Assembly: GCF_027627475.1 (NCBI RefSeq)
Contig: NZ_CP115484.1
Span: 2,464,001 to 2,528,000, forward strand
DNA length: 64,000 nt
Direction: 5' to 3'
DNA from: Paenibacillus sp. SYP-B4298
GTDB lineage: Bacteria; Bacillota; Bacilli; Paenibacillales; Paenibacillaceae
This document shows, piece by piece, positions 1 through 8,657 of the stretch. The position numbers and the translations under genes are program-made. The notes under the pieces were generated by a model. It was not told where the DNA came from, searched no databases, and worked only from the letters and a program-made list of their open reading frames with translations. Within the stretch, counting starts at the first letter, position 1. Every line of letters starts with the position of its first letter.

Positions 1-511
1 TCTGCGCCCAGCCAAGGCCGATAATTACCCCGCCTACCATCGCCCAGACGGCATAAATCTCGTCGCGCAATACGAGCGGCTTGCGTCCAGCGAGCAGATC
101 ACGGATCATCCCGCCTCCAATGCCTGTCAGCACCGCTGCGACAATGACTGCGCTCACCGGCACCTTCATCGTAGTAGCCGCAAGCGCCCCCTGAATGGCG
201 AAGGCGGACAGGCCGATCGCATCGAAGAAGGCTTCGCTCCTCTGCCAGCGCTGAATCCAGTCAACCGGCAGCAAGAAAGCAACCAGAACCGAGATGATCG
301 CCGTCTTCAAGAATAGCCCCTGGCTCCATAGCGTCGTAATCGGCATGCCAATCAGCATGTTGCGCACAACCCCGCCTCCGAATGCCGTCACCAGACCGAG
401 TACAAAAACGCCCAGAATATCATACTCCTCTTCCATGGCTACTATCGCTCCGCTGACCGCAAATGCGATCGTGCCGATAATACTGAACCAGCTAAAAATA
501 TCCAAATCCAC
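1..511 (-). CDS. TRIC-family (UPF0126) cation channel-like membrane protein, partial
   Basis: The reading frame runs off the left edge, so the C-terminus is missing. The product is very hydrophobic, with repeated transmembrane helices and the two glycine-rich motifs of the UPF0126/TRIC family: AFGGGVVRNML in the first half and GIGGGMIRDLL in the second. These mark an internal duplication. Family members (YvgT/YicG type) are small inner-membrane proteins related to trimeric intracellular cation channels; the substrate of this one is not known. I chose the GTG at 511 because a GGGGGAT ribosome site lies about nine bases upstream and no ATG fits. The gene is divergent from the DUF457 gene that follows. 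Confidence 0.85.
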   Translation of the reverse strand, partial: MDLDIFSWFSIIGTIAFAVSGAIVAMEEEYDILGVFVLGLVTAFGGGVVRNMLIGMPITTLWSQGLFLKTAIISVLVAFLLPVDWIQRWQRSEAFFDAIGLSAFAIQGALAATTMKVPVSAVIVAAVLTGIGGGMIRDLLAGRKPLVLRDEIYAVWAMVGGVIIGLGWAQ

Positions 512-733
512 GACCGAAATCCCCCGTCTTCCTCTGCAACATGAACGCGTGTTGTCGCAACATGTCTGTTAATGTCTTTTCTCATTGTAGCGGTGCCACA
601 TCATTCGTGCAAGCGCCCCTGCAATGCGGGGATTGGAATTTGTTGCTGGGGCGGCTACAATAGAATCGGTACAGCATGCGTGCTGTGCCGCTTACTTGCG
701 CGCCGACTACTATGACTGCAAAGGAATGAAGGC

Positions 734-1609
734 ATGAACAAGAAGGGACATCTATCGTTGGCGCTGGCTGCCGGTTCCATGGCTGTATACACTAGCCCCT
801 CCTATTCATTAACAGATTGGAGTCAAGGCTGGGCAGCTATACTGCTCGTCGCTTGCGCTGGCATCGGCGGGCTTGCGCCTGATCTCGATCACAAGACAAG
901 CACTGCCAGCAAGACCATTCAATTCTCGGCTCGCAATCGGCGCACGCTGCGCACAATCTCCAGCTCCTGCTTCGCCGCCGGCCTTGTACTGACGCTGCTT
1001 TGGCTGCTTAGCCGTTATGATCTGATCGCCTGGGAGAGCTGGCTGCCCTCAGGATGGCAGTCCTACGCCCTCCTGGCCGTACAGGGCGGCCCGTTCCTCA
1101 TCGCAGGCGGCGTGCTGTTCCTGGCGATGACACGTCTGCGCACGCTGATTCTGCTTGGCACAGGCACGGCTCTGCTCATTGCAGCCTATCTGAACCATTG
1201 GCACTGGATCGCATCGTTCGCTGGCATCGCGCTCCTTGTGCTGCCATTAGTCAAGCATCGCGGCATCATCCATACGCCTGAGTTTGCATTGGCAATGACA
1301 CTCGGGCTGTTATCGTTCGCCGCGCAGCAGAGCGAGCCGGTTCAAGCCGCGGCAACCGGCTTCATCCTCGGCTGGTGGACTCATCTGGCTGGTGATTGCT
1401 TCGGCAGCGAAGGCATTCATCTTCTCCTGATTCCCAAGCTGCGCATCGCCTTGCACCTGTTCGCCAACGGCGGCGCAACGGAGCGGCTTGTTGTGGCGAT
1501 CTGCACGCTAGCGACAACGATCATCTGGTTTGCACTTCTACTCGCGGCTCCTGATGGAATGACGCTGTTCTCACAATTTACAACCTTTCAAGAAATGAGG
1601 AAACAGTGA
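734..1609 (+). CDS. DUF457 membrane-bound metal-dependent hydrolase family protein
   Basis: The 291-residue integral membrane protein starts MNKKGHLSLALAAG and carries the family signature GLAPDLDHKTS near residue 48. It has further His/Asp motifs, KHRGIIHTPEF and WWTHLAGDCFG, spread between five or six hydrophobic segments. This pattern is typical of the YdjM/DUF457 family of putative membrane metal-dependent hydrolases, whose substrate is unknown; some members elsewhere are SOS-regulated. An AAGGAA ribosome site lies eight bases before the ATG. The stop codon overlaps the start region of the next gene, thiN, so the two are probably cotranscribed. No LexA box was seen upstream. Confidence 0.8.
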   Translation: MNKKGHLSLALAAGSMAVYTSPSYSLTDWSQGWAAILLVACAGIGGLAPDLDHKTSTASKTIQFSARNRRTLRTISSSCFAAGLVLTLLWLLSRYDLIAWESWLPSGWQSYALLAVQGGPFLIAGGVLFLAMTRLRTLILLGTGTALLIAAYLNHWHWIASFAGIALLVLPLVKHRGIIHTPEFALAMTLGLLSFAAQQSEPVQAAATGFILGWWTHLAGDCFGSEGIHLLLIPKLRIALHLFANGGATERLVVAICTLATTIIWFALLLAAPDGMTLFSQFTTFQEMRKQ

Positions 1610-2256
1610 TGGCTTATCTACCACATACGGTCGTAATCATAACCGGAGGACATCTAGGTGAATGGGCCTTAGCCTATATCGATGCCGATAGTTATATCAT
1701 CGGCGCTGATCGCGGCGCCCTGTTCCTCGTACAGCACGGCATTCGCCCCGATCTGGCCGTTGGTGATTTCGATTCGGTCAGCCCTCAAGAGCTGGAGCAG
1801 ATCCAATCGGTCAGCAAGCAGTTGCTGCGTTGTGATGCCTTTGACAAAAATTATACCGACACCGAGCTTGCCTTCATCAAAGCGCTGGAACGGCATCCTG
1901 AGCGCATTATCATCGCAGGCGCGCTCGGCACCCGCTTTGACCACTCTCTCGCCAATGTACAATTGCTGGCGCAAGCGGAGCATCACGGAGTTGTGGCGGT
2001 TATCGCTGACGAGCATAATGAGGTTCGGCTCGTTACGAGGAGCATCACGGTTGAGCGCGGGCGGTTCAGCATGGTGTCCCTGCTGCCGCTGAGTGCCGAG
2101 GTGACAGGCATTTATCTGCAAGGATTTGTCTATCCTCTGCACAATGCTACACTCGCCTTAGGCCAGTCACTCGGCATCAGCAATGTGCTGGATCACGAGA
2201 GCGGGACGATCACGATCGACTCTGGCAGCTTGCTCGTTATTCACTGTAACGGATAA
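1609..2256 (+). CDS. thiN: Thiamine pyrophosphokinase
   Basis: Transfers pyrophosphate from ATP to thiamine to make thiamine diphosphate in the cytoplasm. The sequence has the family motifs GADRGALFLVQHGIRPDLAVGD, where Asp and Gly residues bind ATP and Mg, DKNYTDTELAF, and GALGTRFDHSLANVQLL. The length of about 215 residues is normal. The GTG at 1606 and the ATG at 1609 are both possible starts. I chose the ATG because the TGATG overlap with the preceding stop codon and the ATGAGGA ribosome site fit it better. The tight coupling to a membrane DUF457 gene suggests one transcript but does not by itself assign that protein to thiamine metabolism. Confidence 0.92.
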   Translation: MAYLPHTVVIITGGHLGEWALAYIDADSYIIGADRGALFLVQHGIRPDLAVGDFDSVSPQELEQIQSVSKQLLRCDAFDKNYTDTELAFIKALERHPERIIIAGALGTRFDHSLANVQLLAQAEHHGVVAVIADEHNEVRLVTRSITVERGRFSMVSLLPLSAEVTGIYLQGFVYPLHNATLALGQSLGISNVLDHESGTITIDSGSLLVIHCNG

Positions 2257-2414
2257 CCGACGAGCTGACCCGCAATGATTCGACAAAGTATACGGATTGT
2301 ATCCTGAATTAAACAACAGGGCACCCCCGCGGCCAAAATGGTCTGCTCCTCCCCTTGCAGACAGTAAACATCGATGCCGATTACAGTCAAGTGGAACATA
2401 CCAGCGCGCGTCAT
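2241..2414 (-). CDS. Possible small protein downstream of the PhnP-like gene
   Basis: A 57-codon open frame lies on the same strand as, and 34 bases after, the PhnP-like gene. Its last 16 bases overlap the end of thiN tail to tail. The predicted peptide starts MTRAGMFHLTVIGIDVYCLQ, has four cysteines and mixes hydrophobic strands with polar residues. Third codon positions look fairly balanced. The ribosome site (AGGGTACC just before the ATG) is weak. I do not recognise the family. It could be a genuine small gene or a chance frame in an otherwise short convergent gap. Confidence 0.3.
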   Translation of the reverse strand: MTRAGMFHLTVIGIDVYCLQGEEQTILAAGVPCCLIQDTIRILCRIIAGQLVGYPLQ

Positions 2415-2448
2415 GGTACCCTGTTGTATGCGTAACAATGGATCAGAA

Positions 2449-3225
2449 CTAGAAGGAGAAGGTCATGCCTGTCTTGGCGAACATGGCATGCTCAGGCAGG
2501 GAATAATCCCTCCCCACATCTATATCATGGGACAGATGCGTGAAAATAACCGACTCCGGCTGAACAATCTTCATCAATTCCAGCGCTTCGGTCACATCAT
2601 AGACAGACCTGGTTTCGGGCGGGAACGGCTCCTTGAAGAAGCTCGTGCCCAGAATCAGCAAATTTAAATCATACAGCGGCTTTATTTGTTCCTCGGACAA
2701 TCCGATAGCATCTGAGCAGTATGCCCAGGCAATGCCCGTCTCCTCATGATCAAAACGGAAGGCAAACGAGTAGCCGTTCTTCCCATGATTGACCCTCCAG
2801 CATGTCACCTTCCACATGCCGATCTGAATCCCTTCATCCATCGGCAGAAAGTCAATGGATTGATGGAGCCAGGGGAATCTTCCCTGGATCTCATCAATAA
2901 CAATCTGCGGAGCGTACAATTGCCCAGATTCGCCTAGCCATCTGCAGGCATCGGCCCATTCCACCAAGCCCCCGATATGGTCAAAATGAGCATGGGTAAT
3001 CAATACCCGATGAATGCTGCGCAGCCCGGCAAGCTCCATCTGCCTGCCGAAGTCAGGGCCGCAATCAATGAGCGTATCCCCGCTTCGCTTGTCGCATATA
3101 TGCAGGGAGGAGCGCAAGCGGCGATTACCGCCTCTGCTCCTGGCCTCCTGGCATACACCGCATTCACAATAAATTCTGGGCACGCCCATCGCGTCCCCCG
3201 TCCCCAAAAACGTAAGTCTTGTCAT
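2449..3225 (-). CDS. MBL-fold metallo-hydrolase, PhnP-like
   Basis: A 258-residue metallo-beta-lactamase-fold enzyme. It begins with LTFLGTGDAMGVPRIYCECGVCQ, where the Cys-rich segment resembles the structural zinc site of PhnP, and has the metal motif THAHFDHIGGL (HxHxDH) near residue 78 with later His ligands such as FTHLSHD. PhnP hydrolyses cyclic phosphodiesters, and relatives act on varied phosphodiesters. No phosphonate (phn) genes are nearby, so the substrate is open. The start is supported by AAAGGAT upstream of ATG. It sits 16 bases after a GNAT gene in the same direction. Confidence 0.82.
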   Translation of the reverse strand: MTRLTFLGTGDAMGVPRIYCECGVCQEARSRGGNRRLRSSLHICDKRSGDTLIDCGPDFGRQMELAGLRSIHRVLITHAHFDHIGGLVEWADACRWLGESGQLYAPQIVIDEIQGRFPWLHQSIDFLPMDEGIQIGMWKVTCWRVNHGKNGYSFAFRFDHEETGIAWAYCSDAIGLSEEQIKPLYDLNLLILGTSFFKEPFPPETRSVYDVTEALELMKIVQPESVIFTHLSHDIDVGRDYSLPEHAMFAKTGMTFSF

Positions 3226-3241
3226 GGACGACAGCCATCCT

Positions 3242-3910
3242 TTACAGCGGCATCAGCGCTATTTCGTTATGAGTTTTGATTTCGTTCATCATGTCGAGCC
3301 AAGCCTGCGGCTTGTTCGGCAACGCAGCATAGTATTCGTCAAGAAAACGATAGACCAGCTCAGCCGGGATAGAGGCTCTCTCCTCATCAGCAGGCAAGAA
3401 GCAGAGGTTCAGCCCTTCGACCGCTTCGCCCTTATGATCCCAAGACGGATGCACATAGTCGATGTCAAGCCTGCGGTATCCGATATGCGACAGCACCTCG
3501 CGTCTGACATAGGGGTTCATCGGTGTCACACCGCCAAAGCTATGCTCGACTTGATACGGATCGTAGATTTCTGCAAACATTCCGATCGGCTCGCTGCCAG
3601 CTTCGGCAGCGATGCGCGCAATATCGCGCTCTCGATGCTTCAACAAGAAGCGGCCGATACCTAGGCCAGGCTTGCCGATAATGGTAAAATCGGTCATGGC
3701 TGTCCGATAATGAGGGTAGTAGCGGTATTCTGTCGCCCCCACGACCTCCTCGCCTTCAATAGCCACATACACATAGATTGCCGGGTCTTGAATCGGCTCC
3801 TCCCACAGACTGTATTCCAGCACCTCCTCAGGCGGGAACACCTCCTGCATCAGCCGGTGCATCTTAGCGAAATACGGATCGGTTATCGATGTAATTCGGT
3901 AATAGTTCAT
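3242..3910 (-). CDS. GNAT family N-acetyltransferase
   Basis: A 222-residue protein with the GNAT layout: an N-terminal acidic, aromatic segment (MHRLMQEVFPPEE), a core strand region EEVVGATEYRYYPHYRTAMTDF and the acetyl-CoA loop GLGIGRFLLKHRERD, which approximates the Q/RxxGxG/A motif. It would acetylate an amine using acetyl-CoA in the cytoplasm; the substrate cannot be read from the sequence. A GAGGAAG ribosome site precedes the ATG. It lies between another GNAT gene upstream and the PhnP-like gene downstream, all on the minus strand, which suggests one operon with the nitrilase gene. Confidence 0.75.
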   Translation of the reverse strand: MNYYRITSITDPYFAKMHRLMQEVFPPEEVLEYSLWEEPIQDPAIYVYVAIEGEEVVGATEYRYYPHYRTAMTDFTIIGKPGLGIGRFLLKHRERDIARIAAEAGSEPIGMFAEIYDPYQVEHSFGGVTPMNPYVRREVLSHIGYRRLDIDYVHPSWDHKGEAVEGLNLCFLPADEERASIPAELVYRFLDEYYAALPNKPQAWLDMMNEIKTHNEIALMPL

Positions 3911-3985
3911 CGTTGCTCTTCCTCTCTATCTATAACTGCTTTCAAATGACAACTTAGACTCCTGCAGCTCATCACACCGCGTCGC

Positions 3986-4648
3986 TCACTTAACGAACGG
4001 GTTTCTCCATTCCATCAGCACCCCGTAATTGCAGGATTCCTCATCCTCCAGGTAGTGATCGGCAACACCTACAGGGATGCGGCCGCAGCGCAAGAGAAAC
4101 GTAATGACAGGGTCCTTCCACACACCCGCTACAACCTGCTGTACATATTGCTCTGCGGTCGCCTCATGCGCATGCCGATGGTAGCCAGGCATTCGACCGC
4201 CTCCAAGCAGACGGTGGCACTTCAAGTGAACGACGACCTCATACATGGTCTGCATCAGCCATTTGCCAATCCCGGCCTTGCGGAATGAGGGGATAACGCA
4301 AATATCCACAACGTACAACGTCTCGCCATCCGGCTCATGATTGCGAATATAGCCTTGATCTGTTATATCCGCCCATGAATGTGTACCCTTCAATTGATCG
4401 CTGCCCACACGCAGCGCGGTCATGGAGCCGATCAGCCGTCCGTTCGCCTCCGCGCACAGCGCCCCCTCTGGAAAGCGGCGCACATGCTCCCGCAATTGCT
4501 CCGGCTGCCACCATAGCTCGGAGGGGAAGGGCGGCGGAAAGCTCTCCTGTTGAATCGCAATCATCTGCTCGATGTCCTGTTCTGTATAGTTGCGGATAAC
4601 GACCGGCACAGGCCGATCATCCACAAATACATAAAGCTCCTTCCTCAT
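3986..4648 (-). CDS. GNAT family N-acetyltransferase paired with a nitrilase-family hydrolase
   Basis: A 220-residue GNAT enzyme with the acetyl-CoA motif RKAGIGKWLMQ preceded by the typical beta-4 strand LYVVDICVIPSF, and a following GGGRMPGYHRH segment. In B. subtilis YhcX a GNAT domain of this kind is fused to a carbon-nitrogen hydrolase. Here the hydrolase is a separate gene 28 bases upstream on the same strand. Their products therefore probably act together, perhaps on one small amide or amine substrate, although the reaction is unknown. An AGGAGG ribosome site lies eight bases before the ATG. Confidence 0.85.
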   Translation of the reverse strand: MRKELYVFVDDRPVPVVIRNYTEQDIEQMIAIQQESFPPPFPSELWWQPEQLREHVRRFPEGALCAEANGRLIGSMTALRVGSDQLKGTHSWADITDQGYIRNHEPDGETLYVVDICVIPSFRKAGIGKWLMQTMYEVVVHLKCHRLLGGGRMPGYHRHAHEATAEQYVQQVVAGVWKDPVITFLLRCGRIPVGVADHYLEDEESCNYGVLMEWRNPFVK

Positions 4649-4676
4649 CTCGCCTTCCTCCTCAGGGACGCTCGCT

Positions 4677-5531
4677 CTACCAATTCGGATACAGGTCCGT
4701 TCTCCGGTCGCGCCATGTCGTTACGGAGCCGCTCTGGCGAACCTTCTCCAGCAGCGACAGGTCAAGATCCCCTACAACCAGCATATCAAAATTGATCTCT
4801 CCAGCCGCTACGATCCCAGCCGGCGGAAACGGAATATCATTAGGTGAAATGATCGCCGCCTGGCCGTAATTCGCCCTCATGAAATCAACCTTGCGCAGCG
4901 AGCCTACTGTTCCCGTGGTCACAATATAGATCTGATTCTCGACGGCCCGGGCATGACAGCAATAGCGGACTCTGTAGAAGCCATGCCGATCATCTGTACA
5001 CGATGGGCAGAATACGACATCGGCTCCTTTGGCTCTAGCCATGCGCACAATCTCGGGAAACTCGATATCATAGCAGGTCAGCATGGAGATGGTGCCGTAA
5101 CGGGTCTGGAATACCTCCAGACCGTCTCCAGGCGTCATCGACCATTCCTCCACCTCCGTCGGCGTCATATGCAGCTTCGCCTGCGTATCCACCCGCCCGT
5201 CCGGGTGGAAGAGGAAGGCCGTGTTGCGCAAGCCGGCATCAGCCTGGACAACATGGGTTCCTCCAATTATGTATACATCATGCTGCTGAGCCAATTGGGT
5301 GAACAGCTCCGTATATGCCTCTGTAAACTCAGGCAGCCGCTCGATTGGCAATGCCTCCTGAGTGCTGTCTCCAATAGACAATAGCTGAGTTGTCATGAAC
5401 TCGGGAAACAAAATAAATTGAACGCCGTATTCCATCGCATTCTTCACATAATGGGTCACCTGATGCGAAAATTCGGCAAAGGATGATATGTCCTTTAGTT
5501 CATATTGTACAGCCGCTACGCGATAAGTCAT
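4677..5531 (-). CDS. Carbon-nitrogen hydrolase (nitrilase superfamily)
   Basis: A 284-residue cytoplasmic amidase-like enzyme. The catalytic triad is visible: Glu in FILFPEFMTT, Lys in AKLHMTPTEVEEW, and Cys in SMLTCYDIEFPEIVR. A second cysteine motif, FCPSCTDD, is typical of the YhcX group, as is the following HGFYRVRYCCHARAVENQ segment. Nitrilase-superfamily enzymes hydrolyse amides or nitriles; the substrate here is unknown. The start follows a GAGAGGAG ribosome site. The gene is divergent from the NlpC/P60 gene and is followed closely by its GNAT partner. It corresponds to the C-terminal half of the fused YhcX protein. Confidence 0.88.
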   Translation of the reverse strand: MTYRVAAVQYELKDISSFAEFSHQVTHYVKNAMEYGVQFILFPEFMTTQLLSIGDSTQEALPIERLPEFTEAYTELFTQLAQQHDVYIIGGTHVVQADAGLRNTAFLFHPDGRVDTQAKLHMTPTEVEEWSMTPGDGLEVFQTRYGTISMLTCYDIEFPEIVRMARAKGADVVFCPSCTDDRHGFYRVRYCCHARAVENQIYIVTTGTVGSLRKVDFMRANYGQAAIISPNDIPFPPAGIVAAGEINFDMLVVGDLDLSLLEKVRQSGSVTTWRDRRTDLYPNW

Positions 5532-5707
5532 ATAAATCTCCTCTCATCCTTCATTAAAAAAATCTCATTAAATTCTCATAATACAGCTCAAACCGTTGGC
5601 AGCACAGTCTATTCCTTCTCTTTGTTATAATTTAGGCTGCTCGATATTTGATATAGTACTACCAAGACTTAAGAACTACAACCATTATTTCGGGAGGATG
5701 TTCAATC

Positions 5708-6214
5708 ATGCTCAAGACTCAATTTACCCGTATTATGATTCGCACCGGATTATGTGTGACCCTGCTAGGCACCGCGGCTGCTCTCGCCGGACAATATCCG
5801 GCAGCACATGCTGCTGCAGAGACTTCCACATCTATATCGAGCCGTGTGATTTCACTAGGTGAGAAATTCCTTGGCGTGAAATACGAATTTGGCGCGCCTT
5901 CAGGCAGCACCATAACGTTCGATTGCTCCTCCTTTACCCAATATGTATTCGGCAAATTCGGTATTTCTCTGCCCCGCATCTCGAAAGACCAAGCAGAGGA
6001 GGGCTATGCCGTCAGCAAATCGAATCTGAAAAAAGGCGATCTGGTCTTCTTCTCTGTTCCATCGCGGACAGGCAGTTCGATCGGCCATGTTGCCATCTAC
6101 GCCGGCAACAATCAAATTCTGCATACGTATGGGGAAGGCGGCGTTACGTATTCGGATCTCGATGCTCCTTACTGGAAGGATAACTACATCACCGCACGGC
6201 GGGTGCTCCAATAA
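5708..6214 (+). CDS. Secreted NlpC/P60 family cell-wall peptidase
   Basis: A 168-residue protein with an N-terminal signal peptide (basic start MLKTQFTRIMIRTG, hydrophobic core, cleavage likely after AHAA) followed directly by an NlpC/P60 domain. The catalytic Cys is in TFDCSSFTQYVF, the catalytic His in SSIGHVAIYAG and a third polar residue in QILHTYG. Such enzymes cut the D-Glu to diaminopimelate bond of peptidoglycan stem peptides, outside the cell. There is no separate wall-binding domain. GGGAGG lies upstream of the ATG, and a strong terminator follows the gene. Confidence 0.9.
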   Translation: MLKTQFTRIMIRTGLCVTLLGTAAALAGQYPAAHAAAETSTSISSRVISLGEKFLGVKYEFGAPSGSTITFDCSSFTQYVFGKFGISLPRISKDQAEEGYAVSKSNLKKGDLVFFSVPSRTGSSIGHVAIYAGNNQILHTYGEGGVTYSDLDAPYWKDNYITARRVLQ

Positions 6215-6314
6215 CACTTGATCCGGCTCCGCCCGCTGCTTGAGGATGTACACCGTCGCCCGGCGCAGCGCCATGCGAGGAGCCTCGCTGCGCGCACCCT
6301 CCTCGTATCGATAA

Positions 6315-6352
6315 CAACTGACTGGCTAACGTGCCGGTCAGTTGTTTTTTTT
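6315..6352 (+). terminator. Rho-independent terminator of the NlpC/P60 gene
   Basis: A 12-bp stem (CAACTGACTGGC pairing with GCCGGTCAGTTG, one G-U pair) is followed by eight T residues in the plus direction. The hairpin overlaps the stop codon and last codons of the convergent histidine-kinase gene: its T-run, read from the other strand, encodes the terminal lysines. One sequence therefore serves as terminator and as coding end. Confidence 0.85.
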
Positions 6353-7699
6353 GGGAAACTGGACGATAATGGTCGTTCCCTGGTTCGGCTTGCTAAATAC
6401 ATCAATGTTGCCATTATGCAGCTCCACGATTCGCTTGGCGATGGCTAGCCCGAGACCCACGCCGCCAGTTGCCCGGCTGCGGGCGCCGTCTACCCGGTAG
6501 AAACGCTCGAACAGATGCTGGATTTCCTGCTCGGGAATGCCGATCCCACGATCCTTCACATCGACGCGGACGGTATTTTTGGCGGTGCTGATGGTAATAT
6601 CGATGGGCTCCTTGCTGTACTTGATGGCATTATCCAGCAGGATAACGAATAACTGGCGCAGCTTATCCTTATCGGCAACGATCTGGACGCCGTTGCGCTC
6701 GGAATGGATGCGTATAGTGCGCTGGAAGGTGGTCGTCAACATACCCGCCAGCTCGTCCAGCACCTTCACCACATCGAAGCTGCTCAGACGCAGCCAATCC
6801 TCCTGCTCTGCCTCGGCGAGCACAAGCATCGATTTGGTCAAGTTTTGCAGCCGCTGCGCTTCCTTGGAGATGGCCTCGATCGCCTCATCCCTTACCTTCT
6901 CGTCATCACGCCCCCAACGCTTGAGCATGCCGGCGTAGCTGGAGATGACTGTCAGTGGCGTCTTCAGCTCATGGGAAGCATCGGCTACGAACCGTTTTTG
7001 CCTCTCGAACGTTCGTTCCAGACGCTCGATCATCTGATTAAACGCGCGGATGAGCTGCTGCAGCTCCGCCGACTCCTCATTGCTGGACAGCTCGATCTGT
7101 CGCAGCTTGCCGCTGCGGTCGATCTCGCGCATCGTCTGCACCATATGCGAGATAGGAGCGAGCAGCCGCGAGGTGAACCAGTACGTACCGAAGATCGCGA
7201 ACAGCACAGCGCCAAGCGAGGTGACGACGAGCGCCCCCACCAATATTTGCAGATAGCTGTCCAGCGAGTTCAGCTTGCGCACAATTTCCAGCATCCCGGT
7301 GAGATTCATATTTTTATCATAGAGCGGCACCCGCAGATAGACGACACGCTTGCCTGCATAATTCTCGATGCCTGTCGAGTTGTTCCAGCTAAAGCTGACC
7401 GGGATGGACAGCAGCTCCTCATCCGAGCCGATCTGATTGATAATATTGCCCGTCACGCTGACGATCCGAATCATCTCATTGACATTATAGAACTCACTCA
7501 GGATGTGAGGATCATCCAGTGAGTCCGTCTGCTGAATCCGTTTGTTCTCCAGCAGCAGATTGACCTTGTTCATCAGGAGCTGCTGCTCGCTGCGGGTTGT
7601 AATTTTGATGACATAGAAGTAGACAAATATATTAAACAAAATCAAAATGAAAATAAGCCAGAAAATTGTAAATAGAGTAAAACGCTTGCGCAACGTCAT
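6338..7699 (-). CDS. HAMP-domain sensor histidine kinase
   Basis: A 453-residue membrane sensor kinase. A transmembrane helix at about residues 9-31 and a second at about 155-178 flank an extracellular domain of roughly 120 residues. Then come a HAMP linker, the HisKA box FVADASHELKTPLTV with the phosphorylated His, and the ATPase domain with N box DNAIKYS, G1 box DRGIGIPEQE and G2 box GGVGLGLAIAKRI. It phosphorylates the response regulator encoded immediately upstream; the TAATG junction overlaps by one base, indicating translational coupling. The architecture resembles ArlS/CssS-type kinases. The stimulus cannot be deduced. Confidence 0.92.
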   Translation of the reverse strand: MTLRKRFTLFTIFWLIFILILFNIFVYFYVIKITTRSEQQLLMNKVNLLLENKRIQQTDSLDDPHILSEFYNVNEMIRIVSVTGNIINQIGSDEELLSIPVSFSWNNSTGIENYAGKRVVYLRVPLYDKNMNLTGMLEIVRKLNSLDSYLQILVGALVVTSLGAVLFAIFGTYWFTSRLLAPISHMVQTMREIDRSGKLRQIELSSNEESAELQQLIRAFNQMIERLERTFERQKRFVADASHELKTPLTVISSYAGMLKRWGRDDEKVRDEAIEAISKEAQRLQNLTKSMLVLAEAEQEDWLRLSSFDVVKVLDELAGMLTTTFQRTIRIHSERNGVQIVADKDKLRQLFVILLDNAIKYSKEPIDITISTAKNTVRVDVKDRGIGIPEQEIQHLFERFYRVDGARSRATGGVGLGLAIAKRIVELHNGNIDVFSKPNQGTTIIVQFPKKNN

Positions 7700-8400
7700 T
7701 ATTCCTGCTCCTTGAGCATATAGCCCACACCGCGCACTGTATGAATCAGCTTATAACGGAAGCCTTTATCAATTTTTTGCCGCAAATAACGGATGTACAC
7801 ATCCACCAGATTCGTCTCCCCAATAAAATCATAGCCCCATACCTCAGACAAAATTTCCTCTCGGGATTTCTCCTGATTTTTATTCTCGGCAAGGAAAATA
7901 AGCAGCTCGAATTCGCGCGGTGTCAGCTCAATCGGCACCTCCTTGCGGAAGACCTTGCGCGTGCGCAGCTCAATCGTCAGCTCAGCGACCTTGAGCACAT
8001 CCGCTCCGCCCTCCTCCTTGTTCTTCTGCTGGAAGATGCGCAGCAGGTTGCGGACACGCGCCAGCAGCTCTTCCATGGCGAATGGCTTCGTAATATAATC
8101 ATTGGCGCCGTGCTCGAAGCCGCTTACTTTGTCCGGCACCGTATCTCTGGCCGTCAGCAGAATGATCGGGATCTGGTTCCCATTGTTACGCAGTCTGCGC
8201 AGCACCTCAATGCCGTTCAATTCGGGGAGCATCACATCCAGCAGCATGAGATCCCATTCTCCCGACGCCGCCATCTCCAGTCCCTGTCGCCCATTCTCCG
8301 CCCTGCCGACTGTATAGCCTTCATGCTCCAATTCTAATTGCAATATGCGTGCAATGCTGTCCTCATCCTCAACGACCAGCAGACGTTCCTGTTCCATCAT
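7699..8400 (-). CDS. OmpR-family response regulator
   Basis: About 233 residues. The receiver domain has acidic residues VVEDEDS near the start, phospho-acceptor Asp in LMLLDVMLPELNG, Thr in LLTARD and Lys in ITKPFAMEEL. A C-terminal winged-helix DNA-binding domain (ELTPREFELLIFLAENKNQ, VDVYIRYLRQKID, HTVRGVGYML) follows. It is the transcriptional partner of the sensor kinase encoded next. Two GTG codons lie upstream in frame, but the tandem ATG codons at 8400 and 8397 are likelier starts, with GGTG just before them. Targets are unknown; autoregulation is plausible for this family. Confidence 0.92.
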   Translation of the reverse strand: MMEQERLLVVEDEDSIARILQLELEHEGYTVGRAENGRQGLEMAASGEWDLMLLDVMLPELNGIEVLRRLRNNGNQIPIILLTARDTVPDKVSGFEHGANDYITKPFAMEELLARVRNLLRIFQQKNKEEGGADVLKVAELTIELRTRKVFRKEVPIELTPREFELLIFLAENKNQEKSREEILSEVWGYDFIGETNLVDVYIRYLRQKIDKGFRYKLIHTVRGVGYMLKEQE

Positions 8401-8657
8401 TATCACCACATTTCAACAAGTTGAATACTTCAGAATCCCTCGGTTGACCAAAGCTACAGCCATCCTCCATAGGCGTATTGGCTCAGCGGTTACCCTCTGG
8501 AGGCAGTCTGTAATAAATTTATGATAATGAACACGTAGATGAATTGCAAGTTTACTCGACTGGAAATGAAAGACAAATTCATAAATTTCATATATTCTTT
8601 CTATCATGCATGACACTCGCCGCGCGCAATCCAGGAGAAGCGGCTGCTTCGAGCTGC

